From: Embleya sp049739465
GTDB lineage: Bacteria > Actinomycetota > Actinomycetes > Streptomycetales > Streptomycetaceae
Length of the DNA stretch: 64,000 nucleotides
Direction: 5' to 3'
Assembly (NCBI RefSeq): GCF_049739465.1
Contig: NZ_JBMHHY010000014.1
Span: 215,459-279,458 of the forward strand
Shown: positions 30,101 to 36,728 of the stretch, in pieces
Position numbering within the stretch: the first letter of the stretch is position 1
Layout of the letters: each line of letters opens with the position of its first letter
Program-made: the position numbers and the translations under genes
The notes under the pieces: generated by a model
Told to the model about the DNA's origin: nothing
What the model saw: the letters and a program-made list of their open reading frames with translations, nothing else
Database searches by the model: none

Positions 30101-33100
30101 GACCTGTGGTGCGCCGCACTCGAAGCCCTCGCGACACACGTCGCGACACCCGGCGCGGGCGGACTCACCCCCTCGGACGTGCCGCTGGTGACGGTGCGGC
30201 AAAGCGAGATCGAGGTCTGGGAGCGACGCTACCCGGGCCTGGCGGACATCTGGCCGCCGACTCCGCTCCAGTCCGGGCTGCTGTTCGAATCCATGCTGGC
30301 CGGTGCCACCTACGACGCCTACCACGTGCAACTGGTCCACCACCTGACCGGCGAGGTGGACCCGGCCCGGATGCGCGCGGCCGGCCAGGCACTCTTGGAC
30401 CGGCACGCCAACCTGCGCACCGCCTTCATCGCCGACCTGGCCGGCGACCTGGTGCAACTGGTCCAGGACCGGGTCGAGTTGCCGTGGCGCGAGGTGGACC
30501 TGCGCGATCTGGAGGAGAGCGAACGCGACGCGCACCTCGGCCGGTTGCTGGCCGCGGACCAGGCCGGCCACTTCGACCCGGCGGTGCCGCCGCTGTTGCG
30601 ACTGACCCTGGTGCGCACCGGCCGCGCCCGGGCCGAGTTGGTGCTGACCGCGCATCACGTGTTGTTCGACGGCTGGTCGCTGCCGCTGCTGACGCACGAC
30701 CTGCTGCGGCTGTACGCCTGCGGCGGGGACGAGTCGGCGTTGCCGAGGGTACGCGGCTACCGGGACTTCCTGGTATGGCTGGCGCGGCAGGACCGGGACG
30801 CGTCGGCCCGGGCGTGGGCCCGCGAACTCGACGGCTTCGACGAACCCACCCTGCTCGCCCCCGACGCGGGGCCCGAGGTGGACCAGGGCCGGGTGGGGCA
30901 GGTCGACGTCGCGCTGTCGGTCGACGTCGCGGCGCAACTGTCGCGGCGGGCCGCCGAACTGGGCGTCACGCCGAACACGCTGGTGCAGGGCGCGTGGGCG
31001 GTCGTGCTGGCCGGGCTGACCGGCCGGCGGGACGTGGTGTTCGGCACCACGGTGTCCGGGCGGCCGCCGGCGGTCGCGGATGTCGACACGATGGTGGGGC
31101 TGTTCATCAACACCGTGCCGGTCCGCGTCCGGCTCTCCTCGTGGGACACCTTCGGCGAGATGCTGACCACCCTGCAGGACCGGCAGGGCGCACTGCTCGA
31201 CCATCACCACTGCGGGCTGACCGAGATCCACCGGGCCACCGGGCTGCCGACACTGTTCGACACCGTCGTGGTCTTCGAGTCCTTCCCCGTCGACCGGGCC
31301 GGCATCGACGAGGCGAACACCGCCGCGGGCATCACGATCACCGGCGCCGACTCGGCGAACGGCACCCACTACCCGTTCGGCGTGGCGGCCACCGCCGACC
31401 CGCACCTGCGCGTGGTCATGCAGTACCAGCGCGACCTGTTCACGCCCGAGCGCGCCGAGGGTGTCGCCGAACGGCTCGCCCGCGTGCTGCGCCGGGTGGC
31501 GGCCGACCCGCAGACCCCGATCGGGTCCCTGGACGGCCTCGAAGTCGCTCAGCGGGAGCGGCTGTTGGCCGAGCTCAACGAGGGTGTGCCGGACGCGGTC
31601 GAGGCGACCGTCGCCGACCTGTTCGCCGCCCGGGTGGCCGCCGACCCGGCCGCCGCGGCCGTGGTGTTCGGCGAGACCACGCTGACCTACCGGGAACTGG
31701 ACGCGCGCTCGGACGCGCTGGCACACGAACTGCTCGGGTGCGGCGTGCGCCCGGAGTCGGTGGTGGCGGTGAGTGTGCGCCGCTCGCCGGAATTCGTGGT
31801 CGCGCTACTGGCCGTGGCGAAGGCGGGCGGCATATACCTGCCGATCGATCCCGCGCTGCCACGCGAGCGGATCGAGTTCATGACGGCGGACTCCGGGGCG
31901 TGCCTGATCATCGTCGACGAGGCGAGCATCGCGACGTCGGCCGGGCTGGGCCTCGCGACCGTGCGCGTGGACCGGCAACCGGCCCGGGCCGACCGCGACT
32001 TCGCGGCACCGGCGGTGTCGCCGGCCGGCGCGGCGTACGTCATCTACACGTCGGGTTCCACCGGTCGGCCCAAGGGCGTCGTGGTCACCCACCGAGGGGT
32101 GGCGAGCCTGGCCGCCGCACACGTGGAACGACTCGCGGTGACCCCCGACAGCCGGATGTTGCAACTGGCCTCGCCGAGCTTCGACGTCTCGCTGTGCGAG
32201 TTGCTCACCGCGCTGCTCTCGGGGGCGTGCGTGGTACTGGCCGACCCGGATCGGCTGGCCCCCGGCGATCCGCTGGCCGACACGATCGCCGCGCACCGGG
32301 TCACCCACGCGATGATCCCGCCCACGATGCTCGCCGCGATGCCGGCCGGCTCGCTGGCCACGGTGCGCTCGCTGGTGGTCGGCGGGGAGGTGACCCCGCC
32401 GGAATTGGTCGCCCGATGGTCGCGGGAGCGGCGGATGGTGAACGTGTACGGGCCGACCGAGACCACCGCCTGTGCCACGATGAGCGCGCCGCTGGCCGGC
32501 GCCGGCGAGGTGTTGCCGATCGGCCGGCCGATCCCCAACACCCGGGTCTATGTCCTGGACGGCGCGCTGCGGCCGGTGCCCGCCGGGGTGCCCGGCGAGT
32601 TGTACATCGCGGGCTCGGGCGTGGCGCGCGGCTATGTGGGCCGCCTCGAGCTGACCGCGCAGCGGTTCGTGGCCTGCCCGTTCGGTCGACCCGGCGAGCG
32701 CATGTACCGCACCGGCGACATCGTGGCCCGCACCGAGGACGGGCAACTGGTCTTTCGTGGACGCGCGGACGAGCAGGTCAAGATCCGCGGCTTCCGGATC
32801 GAACCCGGCGAGATCGAGGCGGCCCTGCTGGCCCATCCGGGCGTCGACCGGGCCGTGGTCGTGGTCGACGACCGGCCGGGGGACCGGCGGCTGGTGGGCT
32901 ACCTGGTACCGGCCGGCGGGGCGAACGGCGAACTGGTCGCCGACCTGCGTGGCCATCTGTCCGCGCGGCTGCCCGAATACATGATGCCCGCGGCGCTGAT
33001 GACCATCGACGAGGTACCGCTGACCGCGAGCGCGAAGCTGGACCGACGCGCGTTGCCGGCGCCGGACTACGGCGGTGCCGGCACCGGACGCGCGCCGCGC

Positions 33101-34048
33101 AGCACCCGCGAGGAACTGCTGTGCGGGGTGTTCGCCCAGGTGCTGGGGCTGGACCGGGTCGGCATCGACGACGGCTTCTTCGCGCTGGGCGGGCACTCGC
33201 TGCTGGCCACCCGGTTGATCACCCGGGTGCGTACCGTGCTCGGCGCGGACCTCCCGATCCGGGTGATCTTCGACCGGCCCACCGTCGCCGAACTGGCCGC
33301 CTACCTGGAGGCGGACGGCGGAGTCGGCGCGCCCGCCGACCCGCTCGCGGCGGTGCTGCCGATCAGGTCCGAGGGGGAGCGCGAGCCGCTGTGGTGGGTC
33401 CACCCCGGCGGCGGCCTGTGCTGGCCCTACCTGGGCTTCGCCGGCCTGTTGCCCGAGGACCGGCCGAGCTACGGCATCCAGGCCAAGGGCTTCGACGGGC
33501 GGACCCGGTTGCCGGGGTCGATCCAGGAGATGGTCGCCGACTACGTCGAGGAGATCCTGGCCGTGCAACCCGAGGGGCCCTTCCATCTGATGGGGCTCTC
33601 CGGCGGCGGCACGCTGGCCCACGCGATGGCCGCGGAGTTGCAACGGCGCGGTCACCAGGTGCCGTTGCTGGCCCTGCTCGACAGTGTTCCGGGCAGCCGG
33701 CTGGCGAGCGAGACGCCGCCCACCACGGCCGAGATCCGGGACTATTTCGCCGAACACCTCACCGGCCTGGCCGGGCGCGACGACGAGGCGTTCCTGGAGC
33801 AGGCGGTCGCGGTCGTGGCGAACTACACGGCGCTGATGCCGGGGTTCGACTCGCCCGTCTATCGCGGCGACATGTTGTTCTTCGGCGCCGTGCCCAACCC
33901 CGAGGGATCCTTCGCCGACCTGTGGCGGGCGCACGTGCAGGGCGCGGTGCGCCGGTACGACGTGCGGGGGGCGCACGAGGAGCTGTATCTGCCCGGACCC
34001 GCCGCCGAGATCTGCCGGATCATCCGCCGGGAACTCGCCGGGGAGTGA
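18134..34048 (+). CDS. NRPS, modules 3-6 with internal methyltransferase, deleted A domain and terminal thioesterase
   Basis: This 5,304-residue megasynthase starts at GTG 18134 inside the previous stop. Module 3: C (HHIAADG near 130), A (code D-V-F-S-V-A-A-Y-A-K), PCP (GGDSI near 1,012), E (HHLVVDG near 1,197). Module 4: C, A with code D-V-W-H-V-S-L-V-D-K (serine), a FkbM-type SAM methyltransferase inserted between A8 and A10 (about 2,475-2,725, VDVGGHVGLFSLY), PCP near 2,842; O-methylserine is the likely residue. Module 5: C (HHIAGDG near 3,030), then only the tail of an A domain from motif A8 onward (about 28160-28480), with the A10 lysine motif replaced by AGDPDR; PCP near 3,494; E. Module 6: C, A (code D-V-C-M-V-G-V-A-C-K, not assignable), PCP near 5,019, thioesterase (GLSGGG near 5,154). 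Stereochemistry predicted over both genes: D-L-D-L-D-L. Residue 55 is a TTA codon, rare in this DNA. Confidence 0.93.
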   Translation: MIPLSFAQRRLWFIDRFEGPSATYNLPFVLTLEGVLDLPALRAAVRDVVERHESLRTVFVVDDDGVPAQRTLPSAEVAPPVPVVEIAPDAVPEALAQAVGRRFDLAGEIPIHAQVLRCSAEEHVLVLVVHHIAADGESMAPLARDLTTAYRARVQGRAPQWLELPVQYSDYALWQREFLGDERDPDSVLARQLGYWRAELAGAPQQMRLPTDHPRPATASHHGDMVEFAIDADLLAAATELAHSRGVTVSMVMQAALATLLYHLGAGDDVTLGSTIAGRGEEELADLVGFFVNTWVLRADLSGNPSVERVLDRVRDRALGAFDNSDAPFERLVEALNPERSTAYHPLFQVMFTWQNNARIDLDLPGLNAHLSAVPTRTSKFDLEFNFAVDAVEAGMLCTLEYATDLFERDTIVGIGERFVRVLRQFTTDPTMPVGAVDVLAPNERERWARFDDTAMPTPALGVPELVRRTVEVSPDTIAVVFGDRRLTYRELDTRANRLAHELVRRGAGPETLVGLALPRSAELVVALLGIWKSGAAYVPIDPRYPSRRLDRILDEARPRLLLTDADTAPTLPGADIPRVRLDELDLDGADPGTPASAPRPDNVAYVMYTSGSTGTPKGVAITHHGVVNGVLRLARSVGVGPGSRMCAGTSINFDVSVFEIVTTLGVGGTVEILRDVLALGERPAGSGGVISTVPSVLAELVEHLPAGSTADAVVCAGEALPAALVRRVREVFPGVRVVNAYGQSESFYATTFAVPADAPWQAAGSVPIGAPLGNMRTYVLGPGLRPVPPGVVGELYVAGAVGRGYHARPALTAERFVADPFGPAGERMYRTGDLARRAADGTLEYAGRDDAQVKVRGFRIETGEVEAAVTAHPGVTQAVVTTYDRPGGRQLVGYVVPVGAGGIGTVDSLGGAASLSRLDVDLTVGVSVAELRTFVAERLPEFMVPSLFVVLDRLPLAANGKLDRAALPEPVFAGGEYRAPRSAAESVLAEVYAEVLGVDRVGIDDDYFAIGGDSIRSIQVVSRARARGVEVTPREIFERRTVAELAALAGDRAGVRAVLDEPAGGGVGLLPLPPIARYLLELGGGIDRFSMSMVVDLPPDIDEAGLLGTLGAVLDHHDVLRSRLVPEGLRVEAPGTASPAALLRRVVRAGPWQEQAEAELDAATGRLAPSAGVMAQFVWFDARGLDGPGRLLIVLHHLVVDGVSWRILLPDLAAAWAQVRIGGTPALPPVRTSARGWAHALVAQAPDRARELPLWRSVVAGPDPVLGSRPLDPALDVTATGDHVWARLPVAVTEALLTRVPAAFHGGVNDGLLAALALAVAKWRRARGVEESSVLVRLEGHGREEHVVPGADLSRTVGWFTSMFPVRLDLADADLDDAFAGGPAAGAVVKAVKEQLLRIPDKGLGYGLLRYLDDETGAELAQYPTGQIAFNYLGRFSAADMPAELRGLGWSQTPGTAELVATPDPDMPALSVLDVNALVTETDQGARLDARFGFPTRVLSADQVRELADLWCAALEGLARHVAEPGAGGLTPSDVPLVTVGQSELEAWERRYPGLVDVWPLTPLQSGLLFESMLADATYDAYHVQFVYHLTGRVDPERMRAAGQALLDRYANLRAAFVPDARGEYVQVVPGRVELPWRHFDLIGRGDDELERLLAEDRDAHFDPAVPPLLRMSLMTLDPERAELVFTAHHALFDGWSVPLLMRDLLRLYACGGDESVLPRVRGYRDFLAWLTRQDRDAAARAWADELAGVGEPTLLAAGSAGRTAAGDTGQLDVPLSAELTHGLSRRAAELGVTLNTLLQGAWGVLLGQLTGRREVVFGATVSGRPAAVSEVDSMVGLFINTLPVRVDCTPTATLAELLTTLQRRQAALLDHHQFGLAEIQRAAGLGVLFDSVVVFESFPVDRVGLSEANAESGVAISGLTPFSGTHYPLAVTADADPLLRIALQYQHHAFDHAAVAGIGGRLVRVLTQIVADPHLPLARLDVLEPAEHEQVRVTWNDTARPVPATTIPELFRAGVERTPEAIAVVFEDTAVTYAELDRRADALAHRLRARGVRPESVVAVLLPRSIEMIVALLAVHKAGGAYLPIDPGYPAERIAYLHTDARPQVTLTLADAPGTGDFARLVIDDVDREETAAGPLTPAGPAHPAYVLYTSGSTGRPKGVVVEHAAIVNRLLWMREHYHVTPDDRILQKTPLGFDVSVWEVFLPLISGAVLVLARPDGHRDPTYLAKLIQRARVTITHFVPSMLQAFLHEPAAAGCASLRQVVCSGEALSPALRDHYHTILPAPLDNLYGPTEAAVDVTATPCPRSDPGPVTIGRPVWNTRVHVLGPHLTPVPPGVAGELYLAGRQLARGYTGRPGLTAERFTADPFGAPGSRMYRTGDLVRWDREGRLEFLGRADDQVKIRGFRIEPGEIENTLTDHPGVAQAVLLAREAPSGDRQLVAYVVPGREHAPAVANVTRMRREGRLDGVELHEMPNGMLVHARNRSNTTYLYDEIFGRNEYLRSGVRVPEGACVVDVGGHVGLFSLYLKTRRPDCRIYAFEPIPELAEMFRTNAELHDIDAVVTTCGIGREPGRAVFTYYPDMSLLSGRFADEGEERHMLEQVLRNEREREQADPNERPDPATGEEDLTELLTERLHSVPVDVELRTLSQVIREHELTVIDLLKVDAEKSELDVLTGIEPEHWPIIRQIVAEVHDIDGRRDLIVDLLRAHGFHTTVDASAELAGTGMYSIHATRPDLMAEPAAGPPAAAEQWYNPDQLTAALRAHAEAELPEYLVPSAFVVLDRLPVTANGKLDRAALPAPERAATGPRRAARTPLEEVLCALFADVLGLPTVGIDDDFFALGGHSLLATRLVGRLRTALAADVPIRTVFDAPTVAQLGAHLPVGSRTRPELRRAADRPAHIPLSFAQRRLWFIDRFDGPSATYNLPLVLRLTGPLDLPALRAALRDVVGRHESLRTLIGEDEHGVAHQRVLSLDDLPPDTIGVEVEPAAGAEAIARAAARPFDLTSEPPLRATVFRHDEREHVLLLLLHHIAGDGESLAPLVRDLGAAYAARLRGEAPRRPELPVQYVDYTLWQRELLGDEDDPHSVWAGQSAFWQRELHAVTRPQRLPTDHPRTGPGDGRGGLLEFVIAPELRAAVRELAAARGATAPMVVQAALAVLLRRLGGGDDITIGSPIANRTDEALADLVGFFLNTWVLRVRLPGNPSFGEVLDQVRHKALAAYDHQDVPFERLVELIDPERSSPDQPLFRVMLAWQSIGHDDFELPGLDVRVEPTHTATTKFDLCFNMADIADVGVVVNLEYAADLFDRATVEDIADRLTATLRELVADPDAPIGAAAGIGPDRDAEVLVRGKRIDPAEIEAVLTTHPGVARAVVVPHAGRGAGRQLIGYVVPTGAGDAGADLDFTTTGVSPAQLRRFTAERLPDVMVPSVFMILDRLPETPAGDPDRTALPEPVFTGGVYRAPRTFAETVLAGVYAEVLGLDRVGVDDDYFLVGGDSIRSIQVVSRARAQGVRITPRQIFALRTVAELAAAAGTTNARDVAPAESDGDGVGPMPLPPMAGYLLEPGGGIDRFAMSTLVELPPGIDENGLVATLNAVLDRHDALRSRLDADGLRIAAPGSVDARGLLHRVAAGADAQRELDAAAGRLAPAAGVMAQFVWFAAAGPGAVGRLLMVVHHLVVDGVSWRILLPDLAAAWERVRAGNAPDLPPVPTSARRWTQALAAEALDARRVAELPLWQQMLAGPDPLLGARDLDPAVDVHATMDSVSVRLPVAVTEALLTRVPAVFHGGVNDGLLAALALAVARWRRGRGVVESSVLVRLEGHGREEHVVPGADLSRTVGWFTSMFPVRLDLADADLDDAFAGGPAAGAVVKAVKEQLLRIPDKGLGYGLLRYLNAETGAVLAAHAPGQIAFNYLGRFSAADMPQNLRGLGWTEVADAFGLVAAFDPDLPAKSAVELNAFVTDTERGPRLDARIDFPTGVLAPAEVHELADLWCAALEALATHVATPGAGGLTPSDVPLVTVRQSEIEVWERRYPGLADIWPPTPLQSGLLFESMLAGATYDAYHVQLVHHLTGEVDPARMRAAGQALLDRHANLRTAFIADLAGDLVQLVQDRVELPWREVDLRDLEESERDAHLGRLLAADQAGHFDPAVPPLLRLTLVRTGRARAELVLTAHHVLFDGWSLPLLTHDLLRLYACGGDESALPRVRGYRDFLVWLARQDRDASARAWARELDGFDEPTLLAPDAGPEVDQGRVGQVDVALSVDVAAQLSRRAAELGVTPNTLVQGAWAVVLAGLTGRRDVVFGTTVSGRPPAVADVDTMVGLFINTVPVRVRLSSWDTFGEMLTTLQDRQGALLDHHHCGLTEIHRATGLPTLFDTVVVFESFPVDRAGIDEANTAAGITITGADSANGTHYPFGVAATADPHLRVVMQYQRDLFTPERAEGVAERLARVLRRVAADPQTPIGSLDGLEVAQRERLLAELNEGVPDAVEATVADLFAARVAADPAAAAVVFGETTLTYRELDARSDALAHELLGCGVRPESVVAVSVRRSPEFVVALLAVAKAGGIYLPIDPALPRERIEFMTADSGACLIIVDEASIATSAGLGLATVRVDRQPARADRDFAAPAVSPAGAAYVIYTSGSTGRPKGVVVTHRGVASLAAAHVERLAVTPDSRMLQLASPSFDVSLCELLTALLSGACVVLADPDRLAPGDPLADTIAAHRVTHAMIPPTMLAAMPAGSLATVRSLVVGGEVTPPELVARWSRERRMVNVYGPTETTACATMSAPLAGAGEVLPIGRPIPNTRVYVLDGALRPVPAGVPGELYIAGSGVARGYVGRLELTAQRFVACPFGRPGERMYRTGDIVARTEDGQLVFRGRADEQVKIRGFRIEPGEIEAALLAHPGVDRAVVVVDDRPGDRRLVGYLVPAGGANGELVADLRGHLSARLPEYMMPAALMTIDEVPLTASAKLDRRALPAPDYGGAGTGRAPRSTREELLCGVFAQVLGLDRVGIDDGFFALGGHSLLATRLITRVRTVLGADLPIRVIFDRPTVAELAAYLEADGGVGAPADPLAAVLPIRSEGEREPLWWVHPGGGLCWPYLGFAGLLPEDRPSYGIQAKGFDGRTRLPGSIQEMVADYVEEILAVQPEGPFHLMGLSGGGTLAHAMAAELQRRGHQVPLLALLDSVPGSRLASETPPTTAEIRDYFAEHLTGLAGRDDEAFLEQAVAVVANYTALMPGFDSPVYRGDMLFFGAVPNPEGSFADLWRAHVQGAVRRYDVRGAHEELYLPGPAAEICRIIRRELAGE
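21995..22487 (+). repeat. Near-identical segment within epimerase domain of module 3 (copy 1)
   Basis: By eye, about 95 percent of bases from 21995 to 22380 match the stretch exactly 7,440 bp downstream (29435-29820). After a short divergent patch the match resumes to 22487. Neighbouring domains are clearly less alike, which points to recent duplication or gene conversion between the two E domains. Confidence 0.75.
29435..29927 (+). repeat. Near-identical segment within epimerase domain of module 5 (copy 2)
   Basis: Partner of 21995-22487 at a constant offset of 7,440 bp. Differences are mainly single third-position changes in the first 380 bases, then a patch of real divergence around 29830-29850. 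Confidence 0.75.
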
Positions 34049-34070
34049 GCCGACCGGCTACGAGCTTCGG

Positions 34071-34169
34071 ATGGCGCCACATGGCGCCGTCCGAGGCCGT
34101 GTGCGGAGTCCATGGATTGCCACGTGCCGGACTTGCTGCGGCGCCATCGATGCGCCATGATGGTGCCAT
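34071..34169. promoter_or_regulatory. Cluster of ATGGCGCC half-sites upstream of the RHH gene
   Basis: ATGGCGCC occurs twice in direct orientation (34071-34078 and 34081-34088). Inverted forms lie at 34140-34147 (GGCGCCAT), 34151-34158 (TGCGCCAT) and 34162-34169 (GGTGCCAT, running into the start codon at 34168). Such an array just upstream of a ribbon-helix-helix gene looks like an autoregulatory operator. Confidence 0.55.
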
Positions 34170-34662
34170 GGACCTGACGCCCTATGTGGACAACGTCCGC
34201 CACGAGTTCCTGACCACCGCCGAGGCCGGCGGCGAGGAGAACCTCGCACTCGCGGAGCGCCTGGTCGCCCCCCTCGACTCCTGCGTGCGACTCGCCCTGC
34301 TGGGCGCGCTCTCCAGTGCGGCCGGCGAGATCACCCGCGAACTCGCCCCGGGATCGGTCGACATCAGGCTGCGCGGCCTCGACCCCGCCTTCGTGGTGAT
34401 CGCGCCACCGCCCGAACCGCCCCCGGACCCCTCGACCGAGCCCGACCCGGCGGCCGGCGAGGACGAGGGCCCGATCGGGCGGATCAACTTCCGCCCCCCG
34501 GAACAACTCAAGGCCCGGATCGAGGAGGCGGCCGGCCGCGAGGGGCTGTCGGTCAACGCCTGGCTCGTGCGCGCCGCCAACACCGTCCTGGGCACCGACT
34601 CCGCCCGCACCACCCGCCGCCCGCCCGACGGCGGCCGGCGGCACACCGGCTGGGCCCGATGA
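34168..34662 (+). CDS. Ribbon-helix-helix (HicB/CopG-like) regulator
   Basis: This is a 164-residue protein. The N-terminal half is acidic and helical, with a SALA/LGALSSAAGEITREL segment. A Pro/Asp/Glu linker follows. The C-terminal region RINFRPPEQLKARIEEAAGREGLSVNAWLVRAANTVL (about 110-147) is the strand-helix-helix signature of RHH DNA-binding domains found in HicB-type antitoxins and CopG repressors. No partner toxin is next to it; instead it overlaps (ATGA) a DUF4097 gene and an ABC transporter follows, a gene order I recall as common in streptomycetes. It probably represses this four-gene unit through the ATGGCGCC repeats. Confidence 0.7.
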   Translation: MDLTPYVDNVRHEFLTTAEAGGEENLALAERLVAPLDSCVRLALLGALSSAAGEITRELAPGSVDIRLRGLDPAFVVIAPPPEPPPDPSTEPDPAAGEDEGPIGRINFRPPEQLKARIEEAAGREGLSVNAWLVRAANTVLGTDSARTTRRPPDGGRRHTGWAR

Positions 34663-35558
34663 CCCGCCCCGACCCCGCGCCCGACCCGATGAACGAGAGA
34701 CCGACCGTGGCCGTATTCGACACCCCCCGACCGATCACCGCGACGATCGCGATCACCGCGGGCGACATTCGCATCGACGCGAGCGAGCGCGGTGACACCG
34801 TCGTCGAGGTGCGCGCCACCGACGCCGCCAACGACCTCGACGTCAAGGCCGCCGAACAGGTGCGCGTCGACTACGCGCGCGGCCGACTCTCGGTCAAGGA
34901 ACCCACCGGACTCGGCCGGCGCGTCGGGGGATCACGCGGCGGCGGGTCGGTCGACGTGCGCATCGCGGTGCCCGAGGGCTCACACGTGCGCGGCGGCTCC
35001 GCGTGGGCCGCGCTGCACGCCGACGGCCGACTGGGCGAGGTCCGCTTCGAGGGCGTGCGCAGCGACATCCGGCTCGAACACACCGGCCCGCTGAGGGTGG
35101 CCGCCGTCCGCGGCGACATCTCGGTCGGTCGAGTGGTGGGCCACGCCGAGATCACCGCCCACTTCGGCGACGTTCGGGTGGACCTGATCGAGGGCTCCGC
35201 GGTGATCGGCAACGAGAACGGCGACACCACCATCGGCGAAATCACCGGCGACCTGCGCGTCGGCGGCACCCAGGGCGCCGTCGACATCGCCCTGCCGCAC
35301 GCCGACGTCGAGGTCAAGGCCGCGCACGGCGACGTCCGGATCGGCGAGGCCGCACGCGGCCGGATCCGACTCACCACCGTCTCCGGCGCGATCGACATCG
35401 GCATCCGCGAGGGCAGCGCGGTCGGCTTCGACGTGAGCACGGTCTCCGGCCACGTGCGCAACCTGCTCGACGTGGTCGACGGCCCCGGGCACGCCCGGGA
35501 GATCGTCGAGATCCGCGCCCGCACCTTCGACGGCGACGTGACGATCCGCCGCTCCTGA
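34659..35558 (+). CDS. DUF4097-family beta-strand-repeat protein
   Basis: The 299-residue product overlaps the previous gene by four bases (ATGA). It is built of repeating short beta strands with alternating Gly/Asp turns (GDISVGRVVG, GDVRVDLIEG, GDTTIGEITG, GDLRVGG, GDVRIGEAA), the hallmark of DUF4097/adhesin-like solenoids. No signal peptide or membrane segment is visible. Function is unknown; its fixed position between an RHH regulator and an ABC transporter suggests a role in sensing or assembly for that transporter. Confidence 0.75.
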   Translation: MTRPDPAPDPMNERPTVAVFDTPRPITATIAITAGDIRIDASERGDTVVEVRATDAANDLDVKAAEQVRVDYARGRLSVKEPTGLGRRVGGSRGGGSVDVRIAVPEGSHVRGGSAWAALHADGRLGEVRFEGVRSDIRLEHTGPLRVAAVRGDISVGRVVGHAEITAHFGDVRVDLIEGSAVIGNENGDTTIGEITGDLRVGGTQGAVDIALPHADVEVKAAHGDVRIGEAARGRIRLTTVSGAIDIGIREGSAVGFDVSTVSGHVRNLLDVVDGPGHAREIVEIRARTFDGDVTIRRS

Positions 35559-35587
35559 GCACCACTTCGACGACGAGGGGATTCACG

Positions 35588-36514
35588 ATGAGCGAGCAGA
35601 TCGTGCTCGAGGCCGAAGGTCTGCGCATGCGATACGGCGCGACCGAGGTGCTGCAGGACGTGAGCCTGCAGGTCCGACACGGCGAGGTGTTGTGCCTGCT
35701 CGGACCCAACGGGGCCGGCAAGACCACCACGCTGGAGATCCTGGAGGGCTTTCGCATGCGCTCCGCCGGCCGCGTCGAGGTGCTGGGCGTCGACCCCGCG
35801 CACGGCGACGAACGCTGGCGGGCCCGAGTCGGCGTGGTCCTGCAGTCCTGGCGCGACCACGGCCGCTGGCACGTGCGCGAGTTGCTCGAACACCTGGGCA
35901 CCTACTACTCCTGCTACTCCACCGAGACCATCCAACGGCCCTGGGACGCGGACGACCTGGTCGCCGCCGTCGGCCTGACCGAGCACGCCCACCAGAAGAT
36001 CCGGACCCTGTCGGGCGGCCAACGCCGCCGACTCGACGTCGCGGTCGGCATCGTCGGCCGCCCCGAACTGCTGTTCCTGGACGAGCCCACCGCCGGCCTC
36101 GACCCGGTGGCCCGCCACGAGTTCCACGACCTCGTCGAGCGCCTCGCCGCCGAGGAGGAGACCACGATCCTGCTCACCACCCACGACCTGCACGAGGCCG
36201 AGAAACTCGCCGATCGCATCATGATCCTCGACGGCGGCCGGATCATCGCCGACGGCACCGCCCAGGAACTCGCCCACCGCATCGTCGGCGAGGACGAGGT
36301 GCGCTGGTCGCACGCGGGCGAACAGCACACCCAGGCCACCAACGCCCCCGCCAAGTTCGTCTTCGAGCTCTACCGCGAGTACGGCGACGCGATCACCGCA
36401 CTGGAGGTACGCCGGGCCTCGCTGGAGGACACCTACCTGTCCCTGGTGCACCGGGCCGAATCCGCCCGCGCCGAGGCGGCCCACGCCAAGGCGCAGGAGG
36501 CGATGGCCGGTTGA
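35588..36514 (+). CDS. ABC transporter ATP-binding protein (drug/daunorubicin-resistance type)
   Basis: The 308-residue ATPase has Walker A GPNGAGKTTT near residue 39, Q-loop (VVLQSW), signature LSGGQRRRLDVA, Walker B LLFLDEPTAGLDP and the switch His (TTHDLHEAEKLADR). The roughly 80-residue C-terminal extension resembles the DrrA/CcmA subfamily, which pairs with a single ABC-2 permease, here encoded 214 bp downstream. Start ATG 35588 follows GAGGGG. It could export the NRPS product, but it belongs to a widespread four-gene unit, so this link is uncertain. Confidence 0.88.
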   Translation: MSEQIVLEAEGLRMRYGATEVLQDVSLQVRHGEVLCLLGPNGAGKTTTLEILEGFRMRSAGRVEVLGVDPAHGDERWRARVGVVLQSWRDHGRWHVRELLEHLGTYYSCYSTETIQRPWDADDLVAAVGLTEHAHQKIRTLSGGQRRRLDVAVGIVGRPELLFLDEPTAGLDPVARHEFHDLVERLAAEEETTILLTTHDLHEAEKLADRIMILDGGRIIADGTAQELAHRIVGEDEVRWSHAGEQHTQATNAPAKFVFELYREYGDAITALEVRRASLEDTYLSLVHRAESARAEAAHAKAQEAMAG

Positions 36515-36520
36515 CCTCCC

Positions 36521-36538
36521 CCCGCCCCGAGGGGCGGG
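36521..36538. terminator. Short GC hairpin between ABC ATPase and permease
   Basis: CCCGCCC (36521-36527) and GGGCGGG (36532-36538) enclose a CGAG loop, six bases after the ATPase stop. No T-tract follows. It may be an attenuator or RNA-processing stem within the transporter operon rather than a full terminator. The remaining gap to 36728 shows no gene. Confidence 0.4.
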
Positions 36539-36728
36539 ATGTCCCGCCCGCCCGCCGGTGGTTGCCGGCCGAGGCCTCGGCCGGGTTCCCCAGCCGAGGG
36601 GCCGGGCCCGGCGCGGGTGCGCCGCACCGCGTTTCGCCGCGGCGGCCGGGCGGCCGGCCCGTGCCGCTCCCGCAGGAGCCTCGTTTGCTCCCCGGACCGA
36701 AACCCGGGGCATCCACGAAGGAGCCGAG

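Noticed and set aside
11964..31726. Very long open frames on the minus strand inside the NRPS genes
   Set aside because: They mirror the rightward NRPS frames, are compositionally biased without domains, and arise from high GC.
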